Positions 24,307 to 35,141 of a stretch of 64,000 nt of DNA are shown in pieces. The position numbers and the translations under genes are program-made. The DNA is from Hoplostethus atlanticus (taxonomy: Eukaryota > Chordata > Actinopteri > Trachichthyiformes > Trachichthyidae), in contig JAXDDX010000013.1 in assembly GCA_034670405.1 (NCBI GenBank), positions 3,102,501 to 3,166,500 of the forward strand, in the 5' to 3' direction. The stretch's first letter is position 1. The number at the start of each line of letters is the position of its first letter. A model generated the notes under the pieces. The model was not told the DNA's origin and did no database searches. It worked only from the letters and a program-made list of their open reading frames with translations.

Positions 24307-24930
24307 GCGTTAAAAGCTCCAACGTGGGAATGCTCTTGTCTGTGTTTTGTAGTGGTGTGACAGCTGGCTCCCAGTGTCTCCTGTCATGCGGTTTTAATGC
24401 AGTGTGTGTGTGTGTGCGTGTGTGTGTCCGAATATGCCCGTGGTAATAGCTGGGTCCTGCCACCTGCTCTCTCTTTGCCGTGGCTTTGGCATCGTCGCCC
24501 AAGGAGTCCCTCTCACTTCAGCTTCACTTTACGTCTCCTCCAAGCCGGGTGCAGTACGAGGCTTTAGGATTCTGCACTGCAAGGAAATGTCCATCTTGAG
24601 CTTCAGCCATTTTCAACCTGGACCGTGTTGTCACATCTTTTTCCATCCTACTGATCGATTCTGACTAAAACCTTGTCATTGCTTCACTATAGAGCTACTT
24701 ACGTCTTGCTTACCATAGTGTGTGGCTCTTCAGTACAGTCCTATAGGGCCAGTGGACAGTCCAGAAATCATATTGATGCTTACTGTATTGCACTACTTTA
24801 CACAGCGATGCATGTAGACAGGCAAAACAAGGAAGCACTAAAGGAATGGCCAAACTAGCACCAGACCTGTGCAAGAAAGACAAGTCTCATGACAGACTCA
24901 GAGTGCTTTTGGGGTTGATCCAAGGAGAAA

Positions 24931-24991
24931 GACGTCACGCTACTGGACGCACTGTTTGATTGACAGGTGATCTCTGGGAAGTGCAGTGCAG
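24931..24991 (+). repeat. 61-bp dispersed repeat D, copy 1, with PBX-MEIS-like site
   Basis: Matches 52501-52561 at 56 of 61 positions by my count, with the last 38 bp identical. Both contain GACGTCAC (CRE-like) at the start and TGATTGACAG (24957-24966 here), a perfect match to the composite PBX-MEIS/PREP consensus. It is likely a fragment of a dispersed element. Confidence 0.85.
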
Positions 24992-25404
24992 TTAAAAAAA
25001 TGAGGATATCATAGATTACTACTTTAATTGTAACTCATTATAACTGAGTGACTGATATTTCTGTTAGATTTTAGCTGCAGACAAATCTTCTAGCTGTAAT
25101 ATGTAAGATACGAGAACAAAGCATGTATACGGGTGTTTATTTGTGTGTGTGCAAATGTGAATGTAAGAATGAAGGTGTGTGTGTGTGCGAGATTGTGTTT
25201 TGTGTGTATGGGAGCCTAATTCACGACATAGGGAAAATAGACTGAAGCAGGGGTGGGTATCCTGTGTGTGTGTGTGTGTGTGTGTGTGTCCTGTGGTTGG
25301 AGATGACACAGACAAGAGTAGGCCTTTTATATTCAAAGAGCAGTGATAGTGGTGATTGGCCACTGTGCTGTGGAACAGGGAGAGTGTTTTCTCTACATTT
25401 CATC

Positions 25405-25435
<31 letters not shown>

Positions 25436-26236
25436 TTATTAATGAGAGAATAGTTAATGCTTTATTATTTTATTTACCTCTGTGACACAAAAGCACACGC
25501 TAATAGGCTGCAGGGATGTGCTCTGGAGGAGTGTGTGCTGCATTGTGTGGATTCACACACACACACACACACAGTGTCTAGTGGTGGGGCCTGGGGACCA
25601 ATTTATTTACATGCAGTGTAGAAAGAAGAGAGGAATGGAAGAAGAGATAAAAAGAAAAAAGGAAGGAGAGAGAAAAGAGAGAAACAGCAGGGAATTATGG
25701 AGAAAGCCCAGCGGAACGGAGAGAGTTTCTCTCTGTTTCCAAGGACAGACAAGACCAATTTACTATTTAGATGACTTTGGTGTGTGTGTGTGTGTGTGTA
25801 GGTGTGTGTGATTTGTATCACATCCATATACAGTGTATTCATAGGCACCCAGCTGCTGCCCTCCCACAGTTAAAACAATGGAGAAACAAAGTTAAAAATG
25901 AAGAGCTCGTTTCCAGAGGACCATACATCCATTTTGGAAACAAGGCGGCAGTAAACATGACGTCCCTCACCGATGATGCAGACGACCTCGGGGGCCAATC
26001 GGCTTAAAAGAGTTTCAAGTCTGTTATGGAACAACGCGGAAACATTTTCCACAGCTCTTTCTATTGTCTGGTAGTCAGTAAATAAAGCAAAAAGCCAATA
26101 AAGGGAGGAGAGCTGCTGTTCTATGAGTGTGGAGGCAAGCTAGTAGAGCAAGAGTAGTCGGATATGTCACCACATTTCATGTCATTCAAAGTCGTGGAAG
26201 ACTGGATATTAAAATGTTTAATTGTGATCATAATTA
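24992..26236. other. Non-coding DNA with TG/CA runs
   Basis: TG at 25263-25289, CA at 25408-25434 and 25555-25573, TG at 25778-25810, and a purine-rich block at 25620-25730. 25860-26060 is unique-looking. No exon is supported. Confidence 0.5.
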
Positions 26237-26253
26237 TAGCGCCCCCTTGGGTC
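26237..26253 (-). promoter_or_regulatory. CTCF-core-like motif
   Basis: On the minus strand it reads CCCAAGGGGGCGCTA, matching the AGGGGGCGC core of the CTCF consensus with mismatches on its 5' side. Motif evidence only. Confidence 0.3.
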
Positions 26254-26695
26254 AAACCGTGTAGTTTGGTAAATGCCAGAATGCAGTGATGAGACAGAGA
26301 ACACAAACACACACATGAACGCAATGAAGGTTTTGCCTGAAGTTGAAAGTGTTGCCTGAGGTTCACCGTCCAGTTCATGTGACGGTGTTACCATTCTGTC
26401 AGCTGAGGCCTTAAAGCTGCACGAAGCAACTTGGCGGCCTCAAAGGTCATTGTTTGAATTTTGAGGACTTCATTACCCAGAAATCCTAGTAAACTAAACG
26501 TCTTCTTGTGTGCCTGGTGGGGTGGAGATGGGGAAGAGGTCACTGCTGTTTAGGAGACACTAAGCTTCTTACTGTCCTTTAAAAAAAGTGTCATAATTGT
26601 TTTTTTCATCATTTTTGTGCTATTAATCATTTTGCAGACGCAGGTTCACGTTTTTAATGAAACTCAAATGTCGTTTCTCTGTTATTGTGTTGCAG

Positions 26696-26731
26696 GCAGG
26701 ACGCCAGTGAACTCTCTGGACCGATACAAAG
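26696..26731 (+). CDS. Candidate 36-nt microexon (partial CDS)
   Basis: The 3' splice-site-like sequence GTTATTGTGTTGCAG precedes 36 nt that end AAAG and are followed by GTACTG, a plausible donor. Length is divisible by 3. One phase is open and gives RTPVNSLDRYK plus split codons; another gives QDASELSGPIQ. I do not recognise the peptide. Such in-frame microexons are common in vertebrate neural genes. Against it, no flanking exon is identified, and a 36-nt exon bounded by AG and GT can arise by chance. It may also belong to a gene whose first exon is upstream of this window. Confidence 0.3.
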
Positions 26732-27890
26732 GTACTGTAACGCATCTTCTTCTCCTTCTCTTCTTTTCCTCTTCACCTCTCATTCCCTCTCTCTCCCCCC
26801 TCGCTCCCCCGCACCCAGCGACTAGACGTCGACCGCATCACCATTTACGTTTTCCCTTCACCACTGAAGGGAAGTCGAGCTAACCACGTAGAAAAACTCG
26901 GCGGAAGGCTGGCAGGAAGATGAGCCCGGGCCGAGGGCATAGCGAGATGGAAAGGAGAAGAAAAGAGGGAAATTGGAAAGGAGAGATGTGATGCCGGCTC
27001 AGATCTATGGCCGAGGAGGGTCATTAAACTAAACCCTTCGGCGACAGAGCGACAGATCAAGAGACAGGGGGTGTTGGGGTGGAGAGAAAAAGGTTTAAAT
27101 AAGGGCCCATCTTAAAATAGCAGCACCTATTTCTCATCCGAGGCAGAGTTAACAGGAAAAGGACGAATATCCTTCCCTGAAAACCGCCGCTGCTCCACTC
27201 CGCCGCCCCTCACAGCACCGAAGACGAAGGAGGAAAAAACGCTTTCCACGCCTGCCGTATCTTATAGCGCAGTATAAGGCCTGCTCGTAAAGCATCATAA
27301 CGCTTATTAGGACACATTAGGCTTACCGATGCATTATATCAGCACTCATAAAACATTATAGTGAGAATGGATTGGAAGCGCTTAAGACCAGTTACGTATC
27401 AGAGGTGGAGAGATAACGAGTCGTGAACATAAACACTGATATACTGCATCACTAAACATCATGTGTTCCTCTAAGTAGGGTCATAAACCGTTATAATGCC
27501 TTAAAATGCAGCAGGGATGAGGAAGTCGTAGAAAGTGTGATGGCTAGAATACATTTTCACGTTTTGAGTGATCTTCTAAGATACGACACACACACAAACA
27601 CACACAAGCACACACATGCACAACGAGAGAGAGAGTTTGTGAAAGCAGGCGTGTTGCTTTTCAAGGTTGGAGGTAACAAAGTTGAGTACTTTTTTAAGTC
27701 AGTAGTTTTACTTCATCGTGTTTTGTCTGAACTGCTCAGCGTTTGACTCATGCCCGTTACAGAGTACAGTATTAGGCTCTCCATAAGCATCAGAAACTGT
27801 CTGCGGGTGATGAGGGAGGATATCAAGGTAAGGGGGAGTCAGTGAATATCAACAGATCTATGCTTTACTTTGTTTATATTTCTCCCAGAA
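26732..27890. other. Non-coding DNA
   Basis: 26755-26815 is pyrimidine-rich, and 26880-27240 is unique with moderate CpG. The remainder contains the element listed next, then a short CA patch at 27587-27615. No gene is supported. Confidence 0.5.
27250..27505. mobile_element. Degenerate dispersed repeat (CATTATA-rich)
   Basis: Words such as AAGCATCATAACGC, ATGCATTATATC, CATAAAACATTATAGTG and CATAAACCGTTATAATGCC are spaced through the block, as in an old fish repeat built from TTATAATGC-like motifs. Ends are unclear. Confidence 0.4.
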
Positions 27891-28143
27891 TTGTCCTCCT
27901 GTCAGGGTGGAAAGCCTCTGAAGCATCAGGGGACACTAAAACTCTCCACTGAAACACACAATTTATACTTATTTATACATATTTGTGTTGAATCACTTCA
28001 GGCTAAGAGCTCCCCATAGACAACCAGTGTGTTGATCAATTCTACCACATGAAATCAATCCAACTGCATCATATCCAACATCGACACCCGACTGGACCTG
28101 ATCTGATTTGGATAAAAGGCCCCCATGCATCAGTTGAACCCTG
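27891..28143 (+). mobile_element. Family A TIR element, copy 4 (5' truncated)
   Basis: Contains CCTGTCAGGGTGGAAAGCC, CACTAAAACTCTCCACTG, CCATAGACAACCAGTGTG and TTGATCAATTCTACC, and ends GTTGAACCCTG. The left terminus is missing. Confidence 0.75.
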
Positions 28144-28414
28144 CACCATTCGTGTGGGTAAATAGACCCGTATCGAAAACGAGATCCGGCGCGACGGAAA
28201 AGAGACAAAGGCGGAGAGACGGAGAGAGACGACAACACGTGTGGCTGCGAGTGATTAGACAAAATAGTTTGCTTTTGTTTTTTTTCCCCCCTCTGATTGG
28301 AGGAGAGAGGCGAGGCTGTGACCATCACATACACAAACGCTGTGCTTCACACTGATCCGCCACACAGCTGCATCATTCCACAACGTGTGTTTACTTTCTC
28401 TGCCTCCACACCCA

Positions 28415-28460
<46 letters not shown>

Positions 28461-28564
28461 ACAAAAGAGACCTGGGCGTATAATTTGATCCTGTTCGCTC
28501 TTCTCATCTAATGAAGCTCTCCGGCGGTTTGATTGACACTCGGCTCGTTATTTAAGCTTCTGTT
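28144..28564. other. Non-coding DNA with (CA)n at 28418-28457
   Basis: A CA run of about 40 bp, then unique sequence including TTTGATTGACAC, a near match to the PBX-MEIS composite site. No gene. Confidence 0.5.
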
Positions 28565-28910
28565 CTGGGGCCGGGAGGAGGAGGAGGAGGAGGAAGAGGA
28601 GGAAGGTGGAGGAGGAGGAAGGTGAGGAGGAGGAGGAGGGGCGCTGGGCGAAGAAAAGATATGAAAATGGAAGCAAGGGAGCTGATAAGGGGGAGAGAGG
28701 GAGAGGATAAGGTGGGATGGAGGGGGTGGGTCGATAAGTAGTACCACCGAGGGGAGGACAGAGTTAATGATGGAGTAGGAAATGAAAAAGGAGGCGAAAG
28801 ATGGAGTGGGGTTTGAGGAAAAAGAGGAAGTCAAAAGGGTGCACGGGGGAAAAAGAAAGAGAGGACGCCGGAAACAGGGGTGACAGGGGGGTGTGACGGG
28901 TGAGGGAGAG
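28565..28910. repeat. Long polypurine block with (GGA)n core
   Basis: About 350 bp strongly biased to A and G on the + strand, with GGA/GAA repeats at 28574-28640. The frames on the opposite strand are Ser/Pro/Leu-rich composition artefacts. It could form triplex (H-DNA). Confidence 0.85.
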
Positions 28911-29088
28911 GGTGTGTGTGCCTGCGTCTGAGCATGTCAGTGTGTCTAATTGCAGGTCTTTGTGCTGATAATGTGCTTTGAAGGCACACAGACGATAATT
29001 AGCCAGCGTGGCTCCACAGATGCCTTACAGCACGGGTCATTATGAGTCACAAACCTACTATTGGCTTTGACATGACCTCCTGAGACTG

Positions 29089-29122
<34 letters not shown>

Positions 29123-29274
29123 GTCTGCAATCACAGAACAAAAAACACGAGTTTACGTAAACAGGCATTGATTAGTGTATGACTAGCATTAGCTCGTGAA
29201 TGGAACAGATACAACCGCTCTCTAAAGGCCTCAAGTTCCTCTTTGTCACAGGGGCTGCAGGTGTGTGAGGAGCA

Positions 29275-29313
<39 letters not shown>

Positions 29314-29834
29314 CCTGTGTACAGAGCCAGACACACATAGACAGTTGAATGTATAATTACAGAGATTCACACAATGTACCGTCCCGCTACGCTGCGTCCG
29401 TTATTGCCTCCCTGGTTGCCACACAACAATGGCGGTCCCTCACCACGGCAACAGCCTCAAACTGCTGCTGGGAGCACTGGTCCTGGCCCCGCCCCTCCCA
29501 GTATCCCAATATTTGAGTATTCATGAGGGTGTGTGTGTGTGTGTGTGTCCCTCTCTCTGACGGGGGCAGTTATCAGTGTTAAGCTGTAATTTATCCCCCA
29601 GCGAGCCGACGTCTATCCTGGGAAACACACTTTCCTTAAAACGCTCCTGGTCAGCACAATGAGCAGAACCGACGACGTCTGACAGCGAAGCAGCTCCAGG
29701 AAGGTTTTTTTGTATCTGGCAAGCGAACTTCTGCAACTGGTGGAAAGTAAAACATGATGACGATGTGTATTTTGCACAGTCACGACGGAGGTGGAAACGG
29801 CGAGGCTATTGTGCGAGTCGACAGCGAGGATCTC
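28911..29834. other. Non-coding DNA; CNE-like block 28955-29085
   Basis: 28955-29085 is repeat-poor, with GATAATGTGCTTTGAAGG, CGATAATTAGCC and CATTATGAGTCAC. CA runs at 29090-29120 and 29277-29310 and TG at 29528-29549 follow. No gene. Confidence 0.45.
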
Positions 29835-29970
29835 TCTTTATTTATCCAGGGGAAGTCGGGACCTTCTGCCGCCGCCCACTGTTGGGGTTCAGTGCCTTGC
29901 CCAAGGACCAACCTCGGTGGTGGTTGGTCGCTCCTGGGATTCAAACCGCTGACCTTTCTGTCAGTGCGCT
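29835..29970 (+). mobile_element. Dispersed fish repeat fragment (GCCTTGCCCAAGG type)
   Basis: Order of motifs: TCTTTATTTATCCAGGGG, GGGGTTCAGTGCCTTGCCC, AAGGACCAACC, then CTGGGATTCAAACCGCTGAC. This series is frequent in fish genomes, and its last part resembles a tRNA B box. Overlapping frames on both strands (29754-30016) are therefore not genes. Confidence 0.6.
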
Positions 29971-30283
29971 CAGCGGGATTCAAATTCTCATTGGGGTTTT
30001 AATTGTAGGAGGCTGAGCTGGTGTCGGGCTCACTCCTCATCCATTTTTCATCCAAACACATGAATTATGAAGGGCTGCTAATGACGAGGAGGGACAGGAG
30101 GAGGGGGGGGAATCACAAAGGAGGGAGGGAGAGAGGGAGAAAGGGAGGGAGGTGGCCTGATGCTTATACTTCTTTTCCTCTCTCTTTCTCTCCCTCTCTA
30201 AGGAACATTTTCTTTTTTTCTGGCTGAGAGACAGAAAAGAGTACAAACTGTGGAAAAGACCCTCAGTCATAACACACACACAC

Positions 30284-30314
<31 letters not shown>

Positions 30315-30488
30315 TTGTTGGTGCACAAATAGCCAGCTGGGTGGCGGGTTAACATACAGTAGGTAGGGAGAGGAATACCTCTGTATGGTGTGTGTGTGTG
30401 TGTGTGTGTGTGTGGTGGCAGAGCAGTCCAGATTCAGATCAGTGACCTGGAACACACTGGGTACTGAGAGAATAAAAACTATTACTCA

Positions 30489-30531
<43 letters not shown>

Positions 30532-30852
30532 CGATACAGTGCTAGAGATGAGAGCAAGTTTGACCATTGTTGTTCCACCCCACCATCACCACCCCATACT
30601 ACACACACACACACACACACTCAGAGCGTCATGCCCTAGGGTTTTCTGGGATAGTGGAGTGTTTTCTTTCCAGCTGATGCTCTCTGAGAAGGGAGGGAGA
30701 GAGAGAGGGAGAGAGAGAGAGAGAGAGAGAGAGGAGGGGCTGAAAAGGACTTGTCTCCTCTACTTTGCTGCAATACTGGCATTCCAGTGGTTTACCAGGC
30801 AATTATAGTTATTATTGTCTATTCATCACGGCGTTTTCTGACAATTGCATGT
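29971..30852. other. Microsatellite-dense non-coding DNA
   Basis: Purine block at 30085-30150; CA/TG at 30271-30314, 30387-30414, 30488-30529 and 30600-30620; GA at 30698-30733. Only repeat-driven frames. Confidence 0.6.
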
Positions 30853-31178
30853 GCACTCTTAACAAAAAGGGTCCTGTATCGCACCAGAATGGACTTGAGG
30901 CGAGCACAGCAGAAGCCTTTGTGATGTCATAAAGAACCCTTTGTGATGTCATAAAGAACCCTTTGTGCTATATGGTGCTGTAAAGAACCAATTGAGAATT
31001 CTCCAAATCAATAAACTGAGATATAACATGGTATCACCATTAATGTGACGATGATATATAAAGAACCCAGTGTGATTGTTCAAGGTGCTACATGTAGCAT
31101 CATGTAGCACCTTGAACAATCACACTGGGTTCTTTATTCTAACCAAAGAACCCCTGAAGAACCTGCTTTTTCAGAGTG
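30853..31178 (+). mobile_element. MITE-like element, about 326 bp
   Basis: Starts GTGCACTCTTAACAAAAAGG and ends CTGCTTTTTCAGAGTGTAC, giving inverted CACTCT...AAAAAG-type ends. Inside, AAAGAACCCTTTGTG is repeated and AAAGAACC recurs at least five times. The right third is a perfect long hairpin (next entry). No transposase frame. Such AAAGAACCC-rich repeats are frequent in fish genomes; I do not assign a superfamily. Confidence 0.7.
31058..31137. repeat. Perfect inverted repeat, 37-bp arms, 6-nt loop
   Basis: The left arm (31058-31094, with AAAGAACCCAGTGTGATTG) is the exact reverse complement of the right arm (31101-31137). The loop is TAGCAT. RNA from either strand would fold into an 80-nt fully paired hairpin, the size of a miRNA precursor, although lack of bulges is more typical of MITE or hairpin-siRNA sources. 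It lies inside the MITE-like element. Confidence 0.96.
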
Positions 31179-31280
31179 TACCGCACAAACATTTCTTTCA
31201 ATTCCACTGTTTTTTCATTTACATTTGCCTGTTTGCGCGTGTCTGTCTGTACCTGTATATGGGCACGTGTGTGTGTGTGC

Positions 31281-31312
<32 letters not shown>

Positions 31313-31486
31313 CATGTTGGGGGGAACTCGGTGCGACGTGCTTTTTTTTTTTTTAGTTTCTTTTTTTTTAGAGGAGCTCCAGATGGCTGAGAGACAGGTG
31401 AGCCAATTAGTGAGTCTCACTACACAGCAACATCATCACACCGGCGGAGCGCGACAGCCAAACACACACACACACACACACGTGCG

Positions 31487-31521
<35 letters not shown>

Positions 31522-31559
31522 AGGAAAAAAATAAAAAATACAGCAGTACCACATTACTC
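31179..31559. other. Non-coding DNA with TG/CA runs
   Basis: TG at 31265-31313 with GTGCGCACGTG near its middle, poly-T at 31341-31370, and CA at 31462-31520 with CGTGCGCAC in the middle. The two runs are opposite in sense and share the CACGTGCGCAC word, so they are partly complementary. Confidence 0.6.
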
Positions 31560-31930
31560 CACCGTAGCGTTAACATCAGCACCGTAATGCGCTGATATGT
31601 TTCAATCTTTGTCACTACTTAGTCTGTCAATACGCCATCATCACCCGGAGTCAGTCTACTTATGGACATGAAATTGATTTTACAATACGTGGCGTAATGA
31701 TGTCGGGAACGATGACAAATGATCCTCCTAATTTTAGCCTATTATCATGGCCGCCTGGAACATACAGTGCCTATAGTGTGGCCCATTATGCCTGCTTTCT
31801 ACGACCCAGAAAACAGGCATAATGGGCAGATCTGAATTGATTTGCTTGTGTATTCATTTATTTTCAAGGAGCCAAAAATATTTCAGCGAGCTCGGGCTGA
31901 TGTTCATTATAATTCTAATGAAGTCAAAAT
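31560..31930. promoter_or_regulatory. CNE-like block with a 14-bp inverted repeat
   Basis: About 370 bp free of simple repeats with ATGAAATTGATTTTAC, GGCGTAATGATG and CATTATAATTCTAATG. At 31781-31827, GCCCATTATGCCTG and CAGGCATAATGGGC are exact reverse complements 19 nt apart. Symmetric sites of this kind may bind a dimeric factor. No protein or RNA gene was recognised. Conservation untested. Confidence 0.4.
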
Positions 31931-32189
31931 CTTCACAAAAGAGGAGAGAGAGAGAGAGAGGGAGAGAGAGAGAGAGAGGGAGAGAGAAGGGCGGCGGCGG
32001 CAAGTCTAAACACCACAACAACCTCTCTGTCTATATGCTTCTCTATCTCGCTCTATCTCGCTTTATTTCTTTCATTCTGTTTCAAACACCACGAGCAACG
32101 ACTGAACGGCTGAACATTAAACAATGCGGCGCAGATTTCACCGGTAATGAGCTGTCGGTCCGTCACCCACTCGCTCAGAAACACGTGGG

Positions 32190-32229
<40 letters not shown>

Positions 32230-32570
32230 CACACCTGACCCCACCCCCCACACACACACACACTCTCACCACCCCACCTTCTATAGACTGAGGCTGGTGT
32301 TCCCTCTCGATACCTGCACACACAATGATGCTCTTCTGCATGCATACAATGCAACACGTGCCCTTCTTCAGTGCTGACTGTTTGGATGGGTTTTGTTTTG
32401 TTTGTGTATTTCTCTTTTTGTTAAGAGATAATTGACGAGCCATGAGGGCTGCTTTCCCACCTAATGGAAAGGGACAAATTAATCTCCCCATGCTAATGTC
32501 TGCAAATGGAATAGGAGCACTCTCGCCATCGCCATGCTCACCCAGCACACCTCTGTGTGTGTGTGTGTTT
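31931..32570. other. GA/CA microsatellites and a homeobox/octamer-like block
   Basis: GA at 31943-31987, CA at 32190-32227 and shorter CA at 32247-32263. 32425-32525 is repeat-poor and contains GATAATTGACG, AAATTAATC, CATGCTAATG and TGCAAATGG, the last two octamer-like. No gene. Confidence 0.5.
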
Positions 32571-33019
32571 GGTTTAGACCGATATATCGCTTTGCTGATA
32601 TTGGCCTTTTATCTAAAATGTCTTGAACAGCCAGTCAGTGTCGTCCACCTCTGATATGATTTTGCAGTTTGTTTGATTTCATATTTAATGTAGAATTGAT
32701 CAATACTGAACATGAACATGAAGACCTGAACATGAACTACTTCTAATGAAGTATGCATGGATATGTTTTCTTATTATTCTTATTCTCCTGTGTTTCAGTG
32801 GAGAGTTTTAGTGCTCCGTGATCTAAGTGCTCTTTAAAGCCTTATCCAACCTGCCAAGGGAATGGCATTTCTGGAGGAAACACAGATTGTTTTTTAGGTC
32901 AATTTGAAAGTGAATGGAAGTACATTTTTTTGGAACGTTCTGGGCATGAGAATAGCTCAAGGCAGCTTCAATCCAAAGATACTAGCATTGGCATGGGCCT
33001 TCAATCGGTCAAACCCCAG
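32571..33019 (-). mobile_element. Family A TIR element, copy 5 (near full length)
   Basis: Left GGTTTAGACCGATATATCG and right CAATCGGTCAAACCCCAG are inverted versions of each other. The reversed internal blocks GGAGAGTTTTAGTGCTCC and GTCAGTGTCGTCCACCTCTG are present. 449 bp, no transposase frame. Confidence 0.8.
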
Positions 33020-34202
33020 CCTGTGTGTCCGTGTGCGTTCGTGCATGCATGCGTGTACATTTACACCGTGTTTCCTGCAGCGAAACACGGTGTTGCGCTG
33101 GGTGAATGTCATCCTATTTTCCCATCTTAATAGCCCATGATCCCACAGCCGTTCCCTCCTAAGCCTCTTCCCGTGGATGACCTCCAGAGAAGACTGTGTT
33201 GCTGCCGTTGGAGTACAGAGGAGTTCATTACGCCGCGCTGCCTGGGCTTTGTTCTAGGCATATGCCTGTCCTTGGCTTCAGAGAGAGAGAGAGAGAGAGA
33301 GAGAGAACAGAGAGAGGGAGAGAGAAAAGAGATTGACAAAGAAGAAGAAGAGTTTTATCTCTCCCTCAGGGTCTCCCGTCCTTTCATTCCAGATTGTCTC
33401 GGTGACCTTCTGGCCCCGCCCGGGTTCATCCCGACCCCTCCGCTGCCTCGCTTGTTTACCTTCCCATAATGACATTGTCAACGGCAACAATACGTCCGCT
33501 TATCGTGAGGCGTCGGCTGCCATAATGGATGAATGGCAGGCGTAATGGAAAGGCGAATTCGTCCCGTTGTCATCTCAAAAGTCTTTGGAGGCGCTCTCCT
33601 TCTTGGCTGTGTGTGCCGGTGAAAGATAAGATTAATTCTTCATATCCTGGGCTGATTGCGGAATCTTGTATCTAATGCAATTTTTATTTCTCACCCTCCC
33701 TCCCTTTTCCCTTTTCTTTCAAACTGCAGAGTCAAGCATTTTTTTTTCTCTCTCTCTTTGGGGGAAAAAAAAAAATTCTAAATAATTTATCTGTGTTTTG
33801 GTGCATTTTTCCCCCCCATGCTCGGAGAGAGGGGAGAGAAATGGAAGGCAGACAGACAGGAGGAAAGGCAGATGAGAGAGGAAGGGTTTTTTTTTTCTGA
33901 ATGGGATGAGCATGAGAAGAATGCTGAAGAGAGTAAGAGGATGGAGTAAGGGATGGCAGCGGCGGGGGGGGAGGAGGAGGAGGAGGAGGAGGGCGGATGT
34001 GAACCCTCGCTCTGCTCTCAGCTGGAGAGGGGCCTAAGGAGATAAAAAAAAAAAGGGAGAGAGAGAAAGAACGAGACAGAGAAAGAGAGAGAGAGGAGCC
34101 CACAGACTTTGGTAATCCCTCTTTTATTAATGGGAAGCCAAGCTCAGCAGAATGCAAGCTCACAGACATAACAGAGCTGCCCACCGACCAACTGTCTTTA
34201 GG

Positions 34203-34238
<36 letters not shown>

Positions 34239-34582
34239 TCTCCCTCCCTCTCTCGCTCATACATGCAAATCTGCTTCACTGGCATGGCTGGCCCCACTCC
34301 GCCCATTGCCAAACCAGTAGATAGTCAATTAAAGTACCATTCAGCCATTCAGCACCGGCTCGTTCCGTGGTGCTTGTAGGGAAAGATATGAGTTGAGCTT
34401 CAGCCTTTTGATCCCAGTTGGCTCTTGGCCCTGGTTTTTTGGTACAAAAAAAGCATCCTGCGTCCTCACCGAGCCCTGCACGTTACCATGACAACCTCCT
34501 TACATCACTCACTGCCCCCCGTGTAGCCAATGGGCATTGACCTTTCGCTGTCAGAGCGAGTTAGGGAGTGAGAGACACACAC

Positions 34583-34621
<39 letters not shown>

Positions 34622-35141
34622 CACTCGCTGGAAACAACATACACAAATAGGTCATTAAATTGTAAACACAATTTAAAAGAGAGCGAGGCGAGCCATGGCC
34701 CAAAGTTACTATGATGTCAGTGCGAGTGTGTGTGTTTTCTGTGAATGACGGGGGGGGCGAAAACAAGATGTTGTTCTTCACGAGGCATGTTGTCACAGGG
34801 CTTAGTCGGCGGTGGCGAGGGAGCTTCGTACAATAGGAAATAGAAAATGCCGATTGATGCGGGCTAGCGTTGGCATAGCGCGAGCGGAGGGCGTCTGGAT
34901 CGTCCCCATCACCCCCCTCCGCGACTCTCGTCTCTCACCAGACGCTGCCATATGTCGCCCGTTTCCCCAGCAATGGCCCTCCACCGCAGCACCACGGAGC
35001 ACCGAGCAGATTTAGAGATGAATGCCTTCAGCAAGCAAGCAGATAGAGGCCTTCAGATGGTCCTCGGTGGAAGAGGGGAAGTGGAGCTGTGATAGTTGTG
35101 ATAATACGGTAGACAGGCTGTTTCAAGGTTACCCTGATGAA
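33020..35141. other. Non-coding DNA; enhancer-like block 33460-33700
   Basis: 33460-33700 is repeat-poor with CCATAATGACATTGTC, GGCGTAATGG and GATAAGATTAATTC (GATA plus bicoid-like cores). GA at 33279-33305, GGA at 33968-33992, CT at 34204-34257, octamer ATGCAAAT near 34264 and GA at 34587-34620. 34800-35010 has raised CpG. No frame shows splice logic. Confidence 0.5.

Larger units (their letters stand above)
23073..24930. other. Non-coding DNA with TG/CA runs
   Basis: TG/CA runs lie at 23272-23299, 23624-23659, 23775-23800, 24027-24078 and 24402-24427, and a TG-GA compound at 24250-24306. 23400-23610 is repeat-poor, but no frame has splice sites. The long minus frame at 23430-24131 passes through three CA runs and is not a gene. 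Confidence 0.5.
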
